From assembly GCF_020169335.1 (NCBI RefSeq), contig NZ_JAIEZN010000002.1:682001-746000 (forward strand): 64,000 bases of DNA, given 5' to 3'. The position numbers were made by a program, and so were the translations under genes. Of this stretch, positions 51,625 to 61,278 are shown piece after piece; position 1 is the stretch's first letter, and every line of letters begins with the position of its first letter. The notes beneath the pieces were generated by a model. The model was not told the DNA's origin and ran no database searches. It saw only the letters and a list, made by a program, of their open reading frames with translations. Source of the DNA: Devosia aquimaris (GTDB lineage Bacteria; Pseudomonadota; Alphaproteobacteria; Rhizobiales; Devosiaceae).

Positions 51625-54600
51625 CCGACCAACCGCAGTCCGCCGCAAGGATCGCCCTGCCAAACCGGCGCTCGCTGGCCAGCTTCTTCATTGCCCGTCC
51701 GGTCTTTGCCATCGTTCTGGCGATTGTGACCTGCCTTGCCGGAGCGGTGGGCATCTATTCGCTGCCCATTTCGCAATATCCCGAAATCGCACCCACCACG
51801 ATCACCGTGCGGGCCTCCTATTCGGGCGCCAGTGCCTCCGCGGTTGAGAACTCGGTGACCACCGTCATCGAGTCCGCGATGACCGGCTTTACCGACCTGC
51901 TCTATATGGAGAGCTCGTCCTCCACCGGTTCGGCCAGCGTCACGCTGACCTTTGGCAATACCATTGATGCCGACATCGCCCAGGTGCAGGTGCAGAACAA
52001 GCTGGCCCTGGTGGAAAGCCGCCTGCCTGACGCCGTCCAGCAGGCGGGCCTGACGGTCAATCGCTCCGGCAGCAGCATCCTGATGATCGGCAACATTGTC
52101 TCAAAGGATGGTCGCTACACATCCGACCAGCTCGCCGATATCATGAGCACCACGGTCGAACCGGTCATCGAGCAGGTCGAGGGCGTCGGCGGCATTCAGT
52201 CGTTCGGTTCGGGCTATGCCATGCGCATCTGGCTCGATCCGCTGTCGCTGGCGCAGTACAAGTTGACGCCCAGCGACGTCACGGCCGCTATTCGTCAGCA
52301 GAATGTGCAGGTGTCTGTCGGCACGCTTGGTGCCTCGCCCAATACCGACGGGCAACAATTGCGCGCCACGATCACAGCACAGACCCAGCTGCAGACTGTG
52401 GCGGAGTTTGAGAACATCATTCTGGTTGCCGGCAGCGATGGCGGCACCGTTCGTCTGGGCGATGTCGCCCGCGTGGAACTGGGGCTGGAATCCTACGGCC
52501 AGGAAACCTCCTACAATGGCGTGCCGGCCGCCGGGTTTGGCGTCCAGCTATCAAGTGGCGCCAATGCCATCAATACGGCGGACGGCGTGCACGAGGCCCT
52601 CGATGGCCTGGCCAACTCGCTGCCCGATGGTGTCGAGGTGGTCTATTCCTATGAAACTACGCCCTTCGTAGAACTCTCGATCGAAAAGGTGGCCCATACC
52701 CTGATCGAAGCGATCATCCTGGTGTTCGTCGTGCTGCTGGTGTTCCTGCAGAACTGGCGCGCCACGCTGATCCCGATGATTGCCGTGCCGGTGGTGATGC
52801 TGGGCACGTTCGGCATCCTGGCCGGGCTGGGTTATTCCATCAATACGCTGACCATGTTCGCCATGGTGCTGGCGATTGGCCTGTTGGTTGATGACGCCAT
52901 CGTTGTGGTGGAAAACGTCGAACGCGTCATGAGCGAGGAACATCTGTCGGCCCGTGAGGCGACAGAGAAATCGATGGGTCAGATCACCGGTGCGGTGATC
53001 GGCATTGCTGCCGTGCTCACGGCCGTCTTTATCCCCATGGCGTTCTTCTCTGGCTCGGTTGGTGTCATCTATCGCCAGTTCTCGGTCACCATCGCTTCAG
53101 CCATGATCCTGTCGGCCCTTGTCGCCATTGTGCTGACACCGGCGCTCTGCACGCTCATGCTCAAGCCGCACAAGCCCGGCCAGCAATCGCGTTTCAAGCC
53201 TTTCGTGTGGTTCAACTCGGGCTTTGCCAAACTCTCGGGCGGTTATGTCGGCACGGTTGGCTATGTCATCCGCCGGCCGCTGCGCATCCTGGTGCTGTTT
53301 GCCGGCCTGCTCGGTGGCGCCTACTGGCTCTATAACCAGCTGCCCAGTTCCTTCCTGCCCGAGGAAGACCAGGGCGTGCTGATGACCATCATCAACCTGC
53401 CCGAAGGGGCCAATGCTGCCCGCACGCAGGCGGTGATGGACATTGTGGAACATTATTATCTCACCGAAGAGGCCGATGCGGTCGAATCCATCTTCATGAC
53501 GCTTGGCTTCAGCATCGGCGGCAGCGGCGGCGAAAACAGCGCCATGGGCTTTGTTCGACTCAAGGACTTTGGCGAGCGCACCGATCCGCGCCTGTCCGCC
53601 TCGGCCGTGTCACAACGCGCGCTGATGTACTTCTCGCAAATCCGGGATGCCCAGGTCTTTGCCCTGGCCCCGCCGGTCATCCAGGGTCTTGGCTCGTCCA
53701 ATGGCTTTGAGATGGTCCTGCTCGACCAGGCCAATAACGGGCCACAGGCGCTTGGCGAGGCCAGCAACGAACTCGCTCGGCTGGCGGGCCAGACCAGCGA
53801 AGTCACCAATGTGCGCGGCAATACCGGCGATCTCGACAGCCAGCTCAAGGTTGTCATCGATCAGGAAAAGGCCGGGGCCCTGGGTATCGACCTCTCTGCC
53901 GCCAATGCCGTGCTCAGCGTCGCCTTCGCCGGCACAAGCGTCAACGACTTCATCTACAAGGGCGAGATCAAGCCGGTGATGGTTCAGGGCGAAGCGGAAT
54001 ACCGGATGCAGCCAGACGATATCAAGAGCTGGTTCGCCCGGAACCGTGATGGCGAAATGGTGCCGTTCTCCTCCTTTGCCAGCACGCAGTGGGAGCAAGG
54101 GGCAGCCTCGCTTTCCCGCTTCAACAGCATGGCCTCGGTATCCATGAGCGGCACCAATGCGTCTGGCGTCTCGTCTGGTGCCGCCATGGACAAGATGGAG
54201 CAACTGGTTGCCGGCATGGATGGTGGCTATGGCGTTGCCTGGTCGGGGCTGTCCTATCAGGAGCGCCTCTCAGGTTCCCAGGCCATCCTGCTCTATGCCG
54301 TTTCGATCCTGGTGGTCTTCCTGTGCCTGGCTGCCCTTTATGAGAGCTGGACCATACCGATCTCTGTGATCCTTGCTGTCCCGGTGGGCATCGCAGGCGC
54401 GCTGCTGGCCGCCTATCTCTTCGGCCAGAGCAACGACGTCTACTTCAAGGTTGGCCTGCTGACGACAATGGGCCTCGCTGCCAAGAACGCGATCCTGATC
54501 GTCGAGTTTGCGCGTGATCTCAGGGCTGAAGGCTTGTCGGTGATCGATGCCACGCTTGAGGCAACGCGCCTGCGCCTGCGCCCCATCGTGATGACATCGG

Positions 54601-54773
54601 TCGCCTTCCTGCTTGGCGTCATGCCCCTCGCGACCGCCAGTGGGGCAGGGTCTGGCGCGCAAAATGCCATCGGCATCGGCGTCGTGGGTGGCACCCTTGC
54701 TGGCACACTGCTTGGCATCTTCTTCGTTCCGGTCTTCTTTGTCCTGATTGGCAGGACATGGCGGAAGGCTTGA
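51621..54773 (+). CDS. RND multidrug efflux pump (HAE-1 family)
   Basis: 1050 aa, the standard length. The N-terminal start RPVFAIVLAIVTCLAGAVGI, the proton-relay Asp pair in GLLVDDAIVVVENVER and the Lys of GLAAKNAILIVEFA are intact. Two large periplasmic loops between TM1-2 and TM7-8. Expected to export drugs, dyes or metabolites by proton antiport. Its ATG overlaps the MFP stop. Substrate spectrum unknown. Downstream is the convergent pcaF. Confidence 0.96.
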   Translation: MTDQPQSAARIALPNRRSLASFFIARPVFAIVLAIVTCLAGAVGIYSLPISQYPEIAPTTITVRASYSGASASAVENSVTTVIESAMTGFTDLLYMESSSSTGSASVTLTFGNTIDADIAQVQVQNKLALVESRLPDAVQQAGLTVNRSGSSILMIGNIVSKDGRYTSDQLADIMSTTVEPVIEQVEGVGGIQSFGSGYAMRIWLDPLSLAQYKLTPSDVTAAIRQQNVQVSVGTLGASPNTDGQQLRATITAQTQLQTVAEFENIILVAGSDGGTVRLGDVARVELGLESYGQETSYNGVPAAGFGVQLSSGANAINTADGVHEALDGLANSLPDGVEVVYSYETTPFVELSIEKVAHTLIEAIILVFVVLLVFLQNWRATLIPMIAVPVVMLGTFGILAGLGYSINTLTMFAMVLAIGLLVDDAIVVVENVERVMSEEHLSAREATEKSMGQITGAVIGIAAVLTAVFIPMAFFSGSVGVIYRQFSVTIASAMILSALVAIVLTPALCTLMLKPHKPGQQSRFKPFVWFNSGFAKLSGGYVGTVGYVIRRPLRILVLFAGLLGGAYWLYNQLPSSFLPEEDQGVLMTIINLPEGANAARTQAVMDIVEHYYLTEEADAVESIFMTLGFSIGGSGGENSAMGFVRLKDFGERTDPRLSASAVSQRALMYFSQIRDAQVFALAPPVIQGLGSSNGFEMVLLDQANNGPQALGEASNELARLAGQTSEVTNVRGNTGDLDSQLKVVIDQEKAGALGIDLSAANAVLSVAFAGTSVNDFIYKGEIKPVMVQGEAEYRMQPDDIKSWFARNRDGEMVPFSSFASTQWEQGAASLSRFNSMASVSMSGTNASGVSSGAAMDKMEQLVAGMDGGYGVAWSGLSYQERLSGSQAILLYAVSILVVFLCLAALYESWTIPISVILAVPVGIAGALLAAYLFGQSNDVYFKVGLLTTMGLAAKNAILIVEFARDLRAEGLSVIDATLEATRLRLRPIVMTSVAFLLGVMPLATASGAGSGAQNAIGIGVVGGTLAGTLLGIFFVPVFFVLIGRTWRKA

Positions 54774-54865
54774 ACGGCAGACGGCGTCACCGGGTGCAAT
54801 CGACGTCATAGCGACGCTTTACTGGAATCGGCGGGCCGCGGCGCCCACCGATTTCAATCCGGCGG

Positions 54866-56068
54866 CTAGACCCTTTCGAGGCCGATGGCGATGCCCTGGC
54901 CGACGCCGATGCACATGGTGGCCAGCGCCCGCCGCTGCCCGGTCAGCGCCAGCTGTAGCGCCGCGGTGCCGGTGATGCGCGCGCCGCTCATGCCGAGCGG
55001 GTGGCCCAGCGCAATGGCACCGCCATTGGGATTGACCCGCGCGTCGTCCTCGGCAATGCCCAGTTCGCGCAGCACGGCGATACCCTGGCTGGCGAAGGCC
55101 TCGTTGAGCTCGATGACATCGAAATCGGACGCGCCGAGCCCGAGGCGGGCGAACAGTTTCTGGCTGGTCGGGGCCGGGCCCATGCCCATGATGCGGGGCG
55201 GCACCCCGGCGGTGGCGCCACCCAGGATGCGGGCGATCGGGGTGAGGCCATGTTTGCGGGCGGCGGTTTCCGACGCGATGATCAGCGCTGCGGCGCCATC
55301 ATTGACGCCCGAGGCATTGCCCGCCGTCACCGTGCCATTGGGAAAGAGGGCGCGCAGTTTGCCCAGGGTTTCAAGGCTCGTCCCAGCGCGCGGATGCTCG
55401 TCGGTATCGACTACCACCGCTTCCCCCTTCTTCTGGGGAATGGAAACCGGCACGATCTCCTGCGCCAGCCGACCGCTCTGCTGGGCGGCGACGGCCTTGT
55501 CCTGGCTGCGCACGGCAAAGCTGTCCTGTGCCTCCCGCGACACGCCGAATTCCTGCGCCACGTTCTCGCCAGTCTCGGGCATGGAATCCACGCCATACTG
55601 CGCCTTCATCGCCGGATTGACGAAGCGCCAGCCTATGGTGGTGTCATAGATCTCGGCATGGCGGGAAAAGGCCGTGTCGGCCTTGGGCAGCACGAAGGGC
55701 GCGCGGCTCATGGATTCTGTGCCGCCGGCAATCAGCAGCTCGGCCTCGCCCGATTTGATGGCGCGCGCCGCCGATATCACCGCATCCATGCCCGAGCCGC
55801 ACAGCCGGTTGATGGTGGTGCCGGTGACCCCCACCGGCAAGCCGGCCAGCAGCAGGCTCATGCGGGCGACATTGCGATTGTCTTCGCCGGCCTGGTTGGC
55901 ACAGCCGAAAATGACATCGTCGACCGCGTCCCAGTCCACCTTGGCATGCTCGGCCATCAGCGCCCGCAGCGGCACGGCGCCCAGATCGTCGGCCCGCACC
56001 GGGCTCAGCACGCCGCCAAAGCGGCCAATGGCAGTGCGCCGATAGGCGCAGATGAAGGCTTCGGCCAT
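54866..56068 (-). CDS. pcaF: Beta-ketoadipyl-CoA thiolase
   Basis: 400 aa. Catalytic Cys in NRLCGSGMDAV, NPNGGAIALGHPLGMSGAR and CIGVGQG with the second Cys. It cleaves beta-ketoadipyl-CoA to succinyl-CoA and acetyl-CoA. Starts 4 nt after pcaJ; the upstream extension to 56101 is not family-like. Its location in the pca cluster distinguishes it from a general acetyl-CoA acetyltransferase. Confidence 0.95.
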   Translation of the reverse strand: MAEAFICAYRRTAIGRFGGVLSPVRADDLGAVPLRALMAEHAKVDWDAVDDVIFGCANQAGEDNRNVARMSLLLAGLPVGVTGTTINRLCGSGMDAVISAARAIKSGEAELLIAGGTESMSRAPFVLPKADTAFSRHAEIYDTTIGWRFVNPAMKAQYGVDSMPETGENVAQEFGVSREAQDSFAVRSQDKAVAAQQSGRLAQEIVPVSIPQKKGEAVVVDTDEHPRAGTSLETLGKLRALFPNGTVTAGNASGVNDGAAALIIASETAARKHGLTPIARILGGATAGVPPRIMGMGPAPTSQKLFARLGLGASDFDVIELNEAFASQGIAVLRELGIAEDDARVNPNGGAIALGHPLGMSGARITGTAALQLALTGQRRALATMCIGVGQGIAIGLERV

Positions 56069-56072
56069 GGTG

Positions 56073-56744
56073 TCAAATCTCCGGAGCGATGAGCGCGCCA
56101 ATGCTGTCGGGAACCACCAGTTCGGCGCCGGTCATCGCCTGCAATTCGTCCAGGCTCAACTGGGGCAGTTTCTCACGCAGCACGAAACGCTGGTTCTCGA
56201 TGTCGATCACGGCAAGGCTGGTATAGACGCGGGTGACGCAGCCCACGCCGGTCAGCGGCAGGCTGCAGCGCTGCACCAGCTTGGGGCGACCGTCCTTGGT
56301 GACATGGTCGGTAATCACCGCGACGCGTTTGGCGCCATGCACCAGATCCATTGCCCCGCCCACCGCGGGTACGCCCTTGGGGCCGGTACTCCAATTGGCG
56401 AGATCGCCGTTTTCGGCCACTTCATAAGTGCCCAGGATCGCCACATCGAGATGGCCGCCGCGCACCATGGCAAAGCTGTCGGCATGGTGGAAAAACGCCG
56501 CGCCGGGCCTGAGCGTCACCGCGCGCTTGCCAGCATTGATCAGGTCCCAGTCCTCCTCGCCCTCCGGCGGCGCCTCGCCGAAGTTGAGGATGCCGTTCTC
56601 GGTGTGAAAGATCGCCTGCCGGCCCGGCGGCTGGAACCGCGCCACCATTTCGGGAAAGCCGATGCCCAGGTTCACATAGGCGCCGTCCTCGATGTCCTGC
56701 GCCGCACGCCAGGCGATCTGCGCATTGGAAAGTCTGGTGCTCAT
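56073..56744 (-). CDS. pcaJ: 3-oxoadipate CoA-transferase beta subunit
   Basis: 223 aa. The catalytic glutamate motif HTENGILNFGE and YVNLGIGFPEMVARF are intact. With PcaI it transfers CoA from succinyl-CoA to beta-ketoadipate. The start overlaps the pcaI stop by 4 nt. Confidence 0.95.
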   Translation of the reverse strand: MSTRLSNAQIAWRAAQDIEDGAYVNLGIGFPEMVARFQPPGRQAIFHTENGILNFGEAPPEGEEDWDLINAGKRAVTLRPGAAFFHHADSFAMVRGGHLDVAILGTYEVAENGDLANWSTGPKGVPAVGGAMDLVHGAKRVAVITDHVTKDGRPKLVQRCSLPLTGVGCVTRVYTSLAVIDIENQRFVLREKLPQLSLDELQAMTGAELVVPDSIGALIAPEI

Positions 56745-57463
56745 GGATAGGCCACTCCGGCGCGGATCAGCGCCTCTTCCTGTTGCGGATTGGCGACTTC
56801 GACAATGGCGTCGACGAACAGCCCGGGGGTGATGACCTGTTCGGCGTCGATGCTGCCCGGCTCGACCACGCGCGTGGCCTGCACCACGGTGAACCCTGCC
56901 GCAGCCGCCATCAGCGGCGAGAAATTGCGCGCGGCCTTGCGATAGGTGAGATTGCCCTGGCGGTCAGCCAGTTCGGCCTTGATCAGCGCCACATCGGCCT
57001 TGAGCCAGCGCTCCTGCACATACATGCGGCCGTCAAACTCGGCCACCGGCTTGCCGACGGCCAGATCGGTGCCATAGCTGCTGGGGGTGTAGAAGGCCGG
57101 AATGCCGGCGCCGCCAGCGCGGATGCGTTCGGCCAGCGTGCCCTGCGGTACCAGTTCGAGCGCGATCTCACCGGCCTGATAGCGCTCGGTGAAGGCGCGC
57201 GGATCGGACGAGCGCGGGAACGAGCAGACCATCTTGGCCACCATGCCGGCATCGATCATTGCCGCGATGCCGATGCGGCCATTGCCGGCATTGTTGTTGA
57301 CGACCGTGAGCTTGCCCGGGCTGCCGGTGGCGACGAAGCGATCAATCAGGGCGTGAATGAGTTCGATGGGCGCGCCGGCGCCACCGAAGCCGCCGATCAT
57401 CACCACCATGCCGTCCTCGACCCTGGCGACCGCTGTGGCCAGGGAGTCTACCGTCTTGTCCAT
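56741..57463 (-). CDS. pcaI: 3-oxoadipate CoA-transferase alpha subunit
   Basis: 240 aa. GGFGGAGAPIELIHAL and the VVNNNAGNGRIG and YTPSSYGTDLAVG motifs are typical of the SCOT alpha family. First gene of pcaIJF, with its own promoter region (57464-57566) containing an ATAAC-N6-GTTAT dyad and separated from pcaB by a terminator. Confidence 0.95.
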   Translation of the reverse strand: MDKTVDSLATAVARVEDGMVVMIGGFGGAGAPIELIHALIDRFVATGSPGKLTVVNNNAGNGRIGIAAMIDAGMVAKMVCSFPRSSDPRAFTERYQAGEIALELVPQGTLAERIRAGGAGIPAFYTPSSYGTDLAVGKPVAEFDGRMYVQERWLKADVALIKAELADRQGNLTYRKAARNFSPLMAAAAGFTVVQATRVVEPGSIDAEQVITPGLFVDAIVEVANPQQEEALIRAGVAYP

Positions 57464-57541
57464 GCGCAGTCCTTTCGGGCTATCGCTGACATCAATGCCA
57501 GCATGTGCCCCGCAAAGGAAATGAAATGGCGGCTGTCATTG

Positions 57542-57557
57542 ATAACGTATCAGTTAT
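57542..57557. promoter_or_regulatory. Dyad ATAAC-N6-GTTAT upstream of pcaIJF
   Basis: ATAAC (57542-57546) and GTTAT (57553-57557) form a dyad in the pcaI leader. It resembles half-sites of the PcaQ box but with wider spacing; in other rhizobia pcaIJF is controlled by the IclR-type PcaR, for which no gene is in this window. Confidence 0.5.
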
Positions 57558-57566
57558 GAAAACCTG

Positions 57567-57590
57567 GACAAAATCGGCCATTTTGGCCGA
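57567..57590 (-). terminator. Terminator of the pcaDCHGB operon
   Basis: Read on the minus strand, a 7-bp stem TCGGCCA/TGGCCGA (57574-57590) with a 3-nt loop is followed by TTTTG. It lies 29 nt after the pcaB stop and separates pcaB from pcaIJF. Confidence 0.7.
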
Positions 57591-57606
57591 AAAAGCCCCT
57601 CATATC

Positions 57607-57622
57607 ATAACCAATTGGCTAG
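57607..57622. promoter_or_regulatory. Degenerate PcaQ-like box at the end of pcaB
   Basis: ATAACC-AATT-GGCTAG shares ten of twelve half-site positions with the box at 61279. It overlaps the pcaB stop codon, about 145 nt upstream of the pcaI start. Function unproven. Confidence 0.35.
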
Positions 57623-58650
57623 TTGATGCGGATCTGATTGAGCAAGGTACTAGCCAGCCGCAGGCTGGCGCCGGTCGCTTCCAGCATCGGCGGCAGAGTC
57701 AGCCATTCCAGTGTCCAGGCAGCGCCGGAGCGCTCATATTCATGCACCATGGCCTGCTGCAGCACGCCCGACAGGCCCGCGTTGAAGCGGGCCAGCGCCA
57801 CCAAGGTCTCGGCGATGATCGGGTTGGATTTATGCGCCATGGCCGATGAGCCGCCGCCAGTGAGTAGAGTGATGGACTGCACCTCGCTCTGGGCCAGCAG
57901 CGTGATATCGGCACCAATCTTGCCCAGCGTACCGGTGATCTGCGCCAGGCGTCCGCCGAGTTCGACGACGCCCTCGCGATTGGCCTGCCAGGGCGGAGCA
58001 TCGGCCAGACCGAGGCGCCGGGCCATGGCGGCGGCGATGGCATCGCCATGACCGCCAAAGCTGCTGCGGTCACCAACCGGGCCGCCCAGTTGCAGCACCA
58101 GTCCCGTGCGGCGCAGCGCCTCGAGCGCGGTACCATGGCGGCCAAGCGGCGCGGCCCAGCTCTCAAGCTTGGCGCCCCAATGGGTCGGCAGGGCCGCCTG
58201 CATGCGGGTATGGGCCATCAGGGTCTGCTGGCCGTGGCGATCCGCCAGCTCGGCAAGCCGGGCGCGGATGTCGACGATCCGACTTTCGAGCAGCACCAGC
58301 ACCTGGCCGAGCTGCAGCATCAGCGCGGTATCGATGATGTCCTGGCTGGTGGCGCCCTTATGCAGCCCATCGCGATGCTCTGCGGGCAGGTGCGCCCGCA
58401 CCTGCGCCACCAGGTCCGGCACCACGACGCCATCGCGGGCCATGCCCTGTTTCAGCCGGTCCCAGTCGGGCGCAAAGCCTGCGATGGCTGCCGCAACCGC
58501 CTGGGCGGCGTCGGCGCTGATCCAGCCAGACTCGGCGCTGGCCTCAGCCAAGGCCTGTTCGACCGCCAGCATGGCCTGCAGCTGGGCGGTGTCGCTGAGC
58601 AGGGCGGCGATGGTGTCATCGCCCGCAAGGGCGGAGAGAAGGGGTGTCAT
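57619..58650 (-). CDS. pcaB: 3-carboxy-cis,cis-muconate cycloisomerase
   Basis: 343 aa, fumarase/aspartase superfamily. The signature GGGSSAMAHKSNP and the upstream HKGATSQDIIDTALMLQ block are present. It converts 3-carboxymuconate to 4-carboxymuconolactone. Last gene of pcaDCHGB, with an 18-nt gap after pcaG. Confidence 0.95.
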   Translation of the reverse strand: MTPLLSALAGDDTIAALLSDTAQLQAMLAVEQALAEASAESGWISADAAQAVAAAIAGFAPDWDRLKQGMARDGVVVPDLVAQVRAHLPAEHRDGLHKGATSQDIIDTALMLQLGQVLVLLESRIVDIRARLAELADRHGQQTLMAHTRMQAALPTHWGAKLESWAAPLGRHGTALEALRRTGLVLQLGGPVGDRSSFGGHGDAIAAAMARRLGLADAPPWQANREGVVELGGRLAQITGTLGKIGADITLLAQSEVQSITLLTGGGSSAMAHKSNPIIAETLVALARFNAGLSGVLQQAMVHEYERSGAAWTLEWLTLPPMLEATGASLRLASTLLNQIRIN

Positions 58651-58668
58651 GCCGCCACTATGGCTCGC

Positions 58669-59289
58669 TCAGAAGTCGAAGAACACCGTTTCATTGGGCC
58701 CCTGCAGGTGAATGTCGAGCACATAGCGCGGCACGTCACCATCCTGCTTCTGCGCGATCAGCGTGGGGCGCCGGCGCTTATCCATGATCTTGTTGAGCAC
58801 ATAGTCATCGGCGTTCGCGTCGGCCTCGTCGGAGAAATAGAGCCGGGTCTGCAGCCCAATATTGATGCCGCGCGCCACGATCCACAGCGAGACATGCGGC
58901 GCCTGCGGGCGACCGTCGGGGCCGGCAACCGGGCCGGGCTTGATGGTCTCAAAGGTGCAGCAGCCATCGGCATCGGCAGGCTGCCGTCCCCAGCCGAGAA
59001 AGCTCGGGCGGGAATTTGAATCCCGGCTGGGCGGGGTGACAAAGCCGCCGTCGGCATCGGCCTGCCAGATCTCGATCACCGCATCGGCGACCGGCGCGCC
59101 CGAGCCGTCGATCACTCGACAGGTAATGTCGATGCGCTCGCCCTTGGTGTCGGGCGTCAGCATGGAAATGCCTGGATCGGCGTCGATCACCCCGGTGATG
59201 CCGCTGAAATTGGGCGTCATGCCGATGTGCACATAGGGGCCTGCCGTCTGGGAAGGGGTTTCCTTGAGGGTTGGAACCGGGTGCAGCAT
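58669..59289 (-). CDS. pcaG: Protocatechuate 3,4-dioxygenase alpha subunit
   Basis: 206 aa. The family start TPSQTAGPYVHIGM and the beta-sandwich with PGPVAGPDGRPQAPHVSLWI fit the alpha subunit, which lacks the full iron-ligand set. With PcaH it cleaves protocatechuate. Its start overlaps the pcaH stop. Confidence 0.95.
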   Translation of the reverse strand: MLHPVPTLKETPSQTAGPYVHIGMTPNFSGITGVIDADPGISMLTPDTKGERIDITCRVIDGSGAPVADAVIEIWQADADGGFVTPPSRDSNSRPSFLGWGRQPADADGCCTFETIKPGPVAGPDGRPQAPHVSLWIVARGINIGLQTRLYFSDEADANADDYVLNKIMDKRRRPTLIAQKQDGDVPRYVLDIHLQGPNETVFFDF

Positions 59290-60035
59290 CAGTTTCCCTC
59301 CAGCTTGTTTTCAAACATGGTGGAGCGGCGGCCCCGCAGGACAATGTCGAAGCGATAGGCCAGTGCATCCATCGGCGCGGTGTTGTGGCGGTCCAGCCGG
59401 GCAATCAGCTGATCGATGCCGGCCTTGTCAGGCACGGTGCCCACGATCGGGCACTGCCAGATCATCGGGTCGCCCTCGAAATACATCTGCGTGATTAGCC
59501 GCTGCGCAAAGGCGTGGCCGAAGACCGAGAAGTGAATGTGCGCCGGCCGCCAGTCATTGCCGCCATTGGGCCAGGGATAGGCGCCCGGCTTGATGGTGCG
59601 GAAGGAATAAAAGCCATTCTCGTCGGTCAGGGCACGCCCGAAGCCGCCGAAATTGGGGTCGATAGCGGCCAGATAGCCTTCTTTTTTGTGGCGGTAGCGG
59701 CCACCGGCATTGGCCTGCCAGAATTCCACCAGCGTGCGCGGCACGGGGCGGGCATTCTCGTCCAGCACCTGGCCATAGACCACCAGGCGCTGGCCGATGG
59801 CCTCGGTGCCATCCTGGCTGAAATTGCGGATCAGGTCATTGTCCAGCGCGCCCAACTTTTCATGCCCGAAGGTCGGCCCGCTCAATTCGGACTTGGTGGG
59901 GCCCAGCGCCAAAAGGCTCTGCTTGGGGGCGCGGAAAGTGGTGCTCTTGTAGGTCGGCGTATCGGCCGGCGGATGCCAGGCCCGGTCACGTTGATAGAGG
60001 GCGCCATCGGCACCCGGAAGGATGATCCCGCTCAC
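59289..60035 (-). CDS. pcaH: Protocatechuate 3,4-dioxygenase beta subunit
   Basis: 248 aa from GTG 60035 (the GTG overlaps the pcaC stop as GTGA). The iron ligands are visible as Tyr in GRYRHKKEGYLAAIDPNF, Tyr in AYPWPNGGNDWRP, and two His in PAHIHFSVFG. It forms the catalytic non-haem Fe(III) subunit. Confidence 0.95.
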   Translation of the reverse strand: MSGIILPGADGALYQRDRAWHPPADTPTYKSTTFRAPKQSLLALGPTKSELSGPTFGHEKLGALDNDLIRNFSQDGTEAIGQRLVVYGQVLDENARPVPRTLVEFWQANAGGRYRHKKEGYLAAIDPNFGGFGRALTDENGFYSFRTIKPGAYPWPNGGNDWRPAHIHFSVFGHAFAQRLITQMYFEGDPMIWQCPIVGTVPDKAGIDQLIARLDRHNTAPMDALAYRFDIVLRGRRSTMFENKLEGN

Positions 60036-60421
60036 TGTGCAGCCTCCTTGCGCTTGGCCAGCTCGTCCTTGGCGATCCGGAAGGCCCGATTGGCCGCCGG
60101 AACGCCAGCATAGACAGCAACATGCAGCAACGCTTCCTTGATGTCGTTCGGTGTTGCGCCGGTATTGGCCGTTGCCCGCACATGCATGGCCACCTCTTCG
60201 TCGTGACCCAGGGCAGCCAGAAGGGCGAGGGTGATCAGCGAGCGCTCGCGCTTGGTCAGGCCCGGCCGCGACCACACCGAGCCCCAGGCACCCTCGGTGA
60301 TGAAGGTCTGGAAATCCTGGTCGAACCCGGTTGTGCGCGCGGTCGCGCCATCGACGTGGCCATTGCCCAGGACAGCGCGACGGGTCGCCATGCCGCGGTC
60401 AAAAAGCGTGCTGTCAGCCAT
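60032..60421 (-). CDS. pcaC: 4-carboxymuconolactone decarboxylase
   Basis: 129 aa, AhpD-like fold. WSRPGLTKRERSLITLALLAALGHDEEVAMHV and the IKEALLHVAVYAGVPAANRAF segment are the family signature. It decarboxylates to the enol-lactone. Start ATG 60421 overlaps the pcaD end by 8 nt. Confidence 0.95.
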   Translation of the reverse strand: MADSTLFDRGMATRRAVLGNGHVDGATARTTGFDQDFQTFITEGAWGSVWSRPGLTKRERSLITLALLAALGHDEEVAMHVRATANTGATPNDIKEALLHVAVYAGVPAANRAFRIAKDELAKRKEAAQ

Positions 60422-61208
60422 GTATGGCCTCCTCAAGAAAACGCGCGATAAGCCCGGACAAGGCGTCCGGCTGCTCGATGGATGGAATATGGCCGGCTCC
60501 GGCGATGATTTCGAAGCGGGCGCCGGGAATGGCCGTCGCCAGGCTGCGGACCAGTTCGACGGGTGTGGATTTGTCGGCGCTCCCGGCAATCACCAGGGTC
60601 GGGCAGGCAATGCGGCTAACGTCGGCCGTGAGATCGGCATCGCGCAGCGTGGCGCAGGTCGAGGCATAGCCCGTCGCGTCCGACCGCAGGAAGAGATTGC
60701 GCCAACCGGCCAGGGCGTCGGGCTGCTGCGTCATGAAGTCGGGGCTGAACCAGCGCTCCATCACGCCATCGGCAATGGCGCCCATGCCGCCGTGTGCGAT
60801 CGCAGCAATGCGCCCGTTCCACAAATTTGCGTCGCCGAACTTGGCGGCCGTGTCGCACAGGATCAGTCGGCCAATGCGCTCGGGCTGCTGCAGCGCCACG
60901 CCCTGGGCGATCAGGCCACCGATCGACACGCCGCAGATCGCTACGTCCCCGATGCCGAGATGGTCGAGCAGGCCGGTGAGGTCGGCGACATGATCGCCGA
61001 GGCTATAGTCGCCTGATGGGGCGCCGCTCAGCCCATGGCCGCGCTTGTCATAGCCCACCACACGGTAACGGTCGGCCAGCTGCGCCGCCACTGCGTCCCA
61101 GATCCTCAGATCGGTTCCCAGCGAATTGGCAAAGACCAGCACTGGCGCGTCTGGCGGCCCGGCCAGCCGATAGTGCAGCAGCACCCCATTGATCCGCGCA
61201 AATGCCAT
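60414..61208 (-). CDS. pcaD: 3-oxoadipate enol-lactonase
   Basis: 264 aa, alpha/beta hydrolase. Nucleophile elbow ICGVSIGGLIAQG, HGLSGAPSG before it, and the C-terminal GAGHIPSIEQP with catalytic His. It hydrolyses the enol-lactone to beta-ketoadipate. First gene of the operon pcaDCHGB, controlled by the PcaQ box 70 nt upstream. Confidence 0.95.
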   Translation of the reverse strand: MAFARINGVLLHYRLAGPPDAPVLVFANSLGTDLRIWDAVAAQLADRYRVVGYDKRGHGLSGAPSGDYSLGDHVADLTGLLDHLGIGDVAICGVSIGGLIAQGVALQQPERIGRLILCDTAAKFGDANLWNGRIAAIAHGGMGAIADGVMERWFSPDFMTQQPDALAGWRNLFLRSDATGYASTCATLRDADLTADVSRIACPTLVIAGSADKSTPVELVRSLATAIPGARFEIIAGAGHIPSIEQPDALSGLIARFLEEAIHG

Positions 61209-61278
61209 GTGTCCTCGCTCCGGCATAAACCTTACGCATTGGTGACGGCAAAGGAAAATGAGTATGATCTAGCCAAAA

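Noticed and set aside
50221..51663. 480-codon frame antisense to the MFP gene
   Set aside because: Shadow of a well-conserved adaptor gene; no coding signals of its own.
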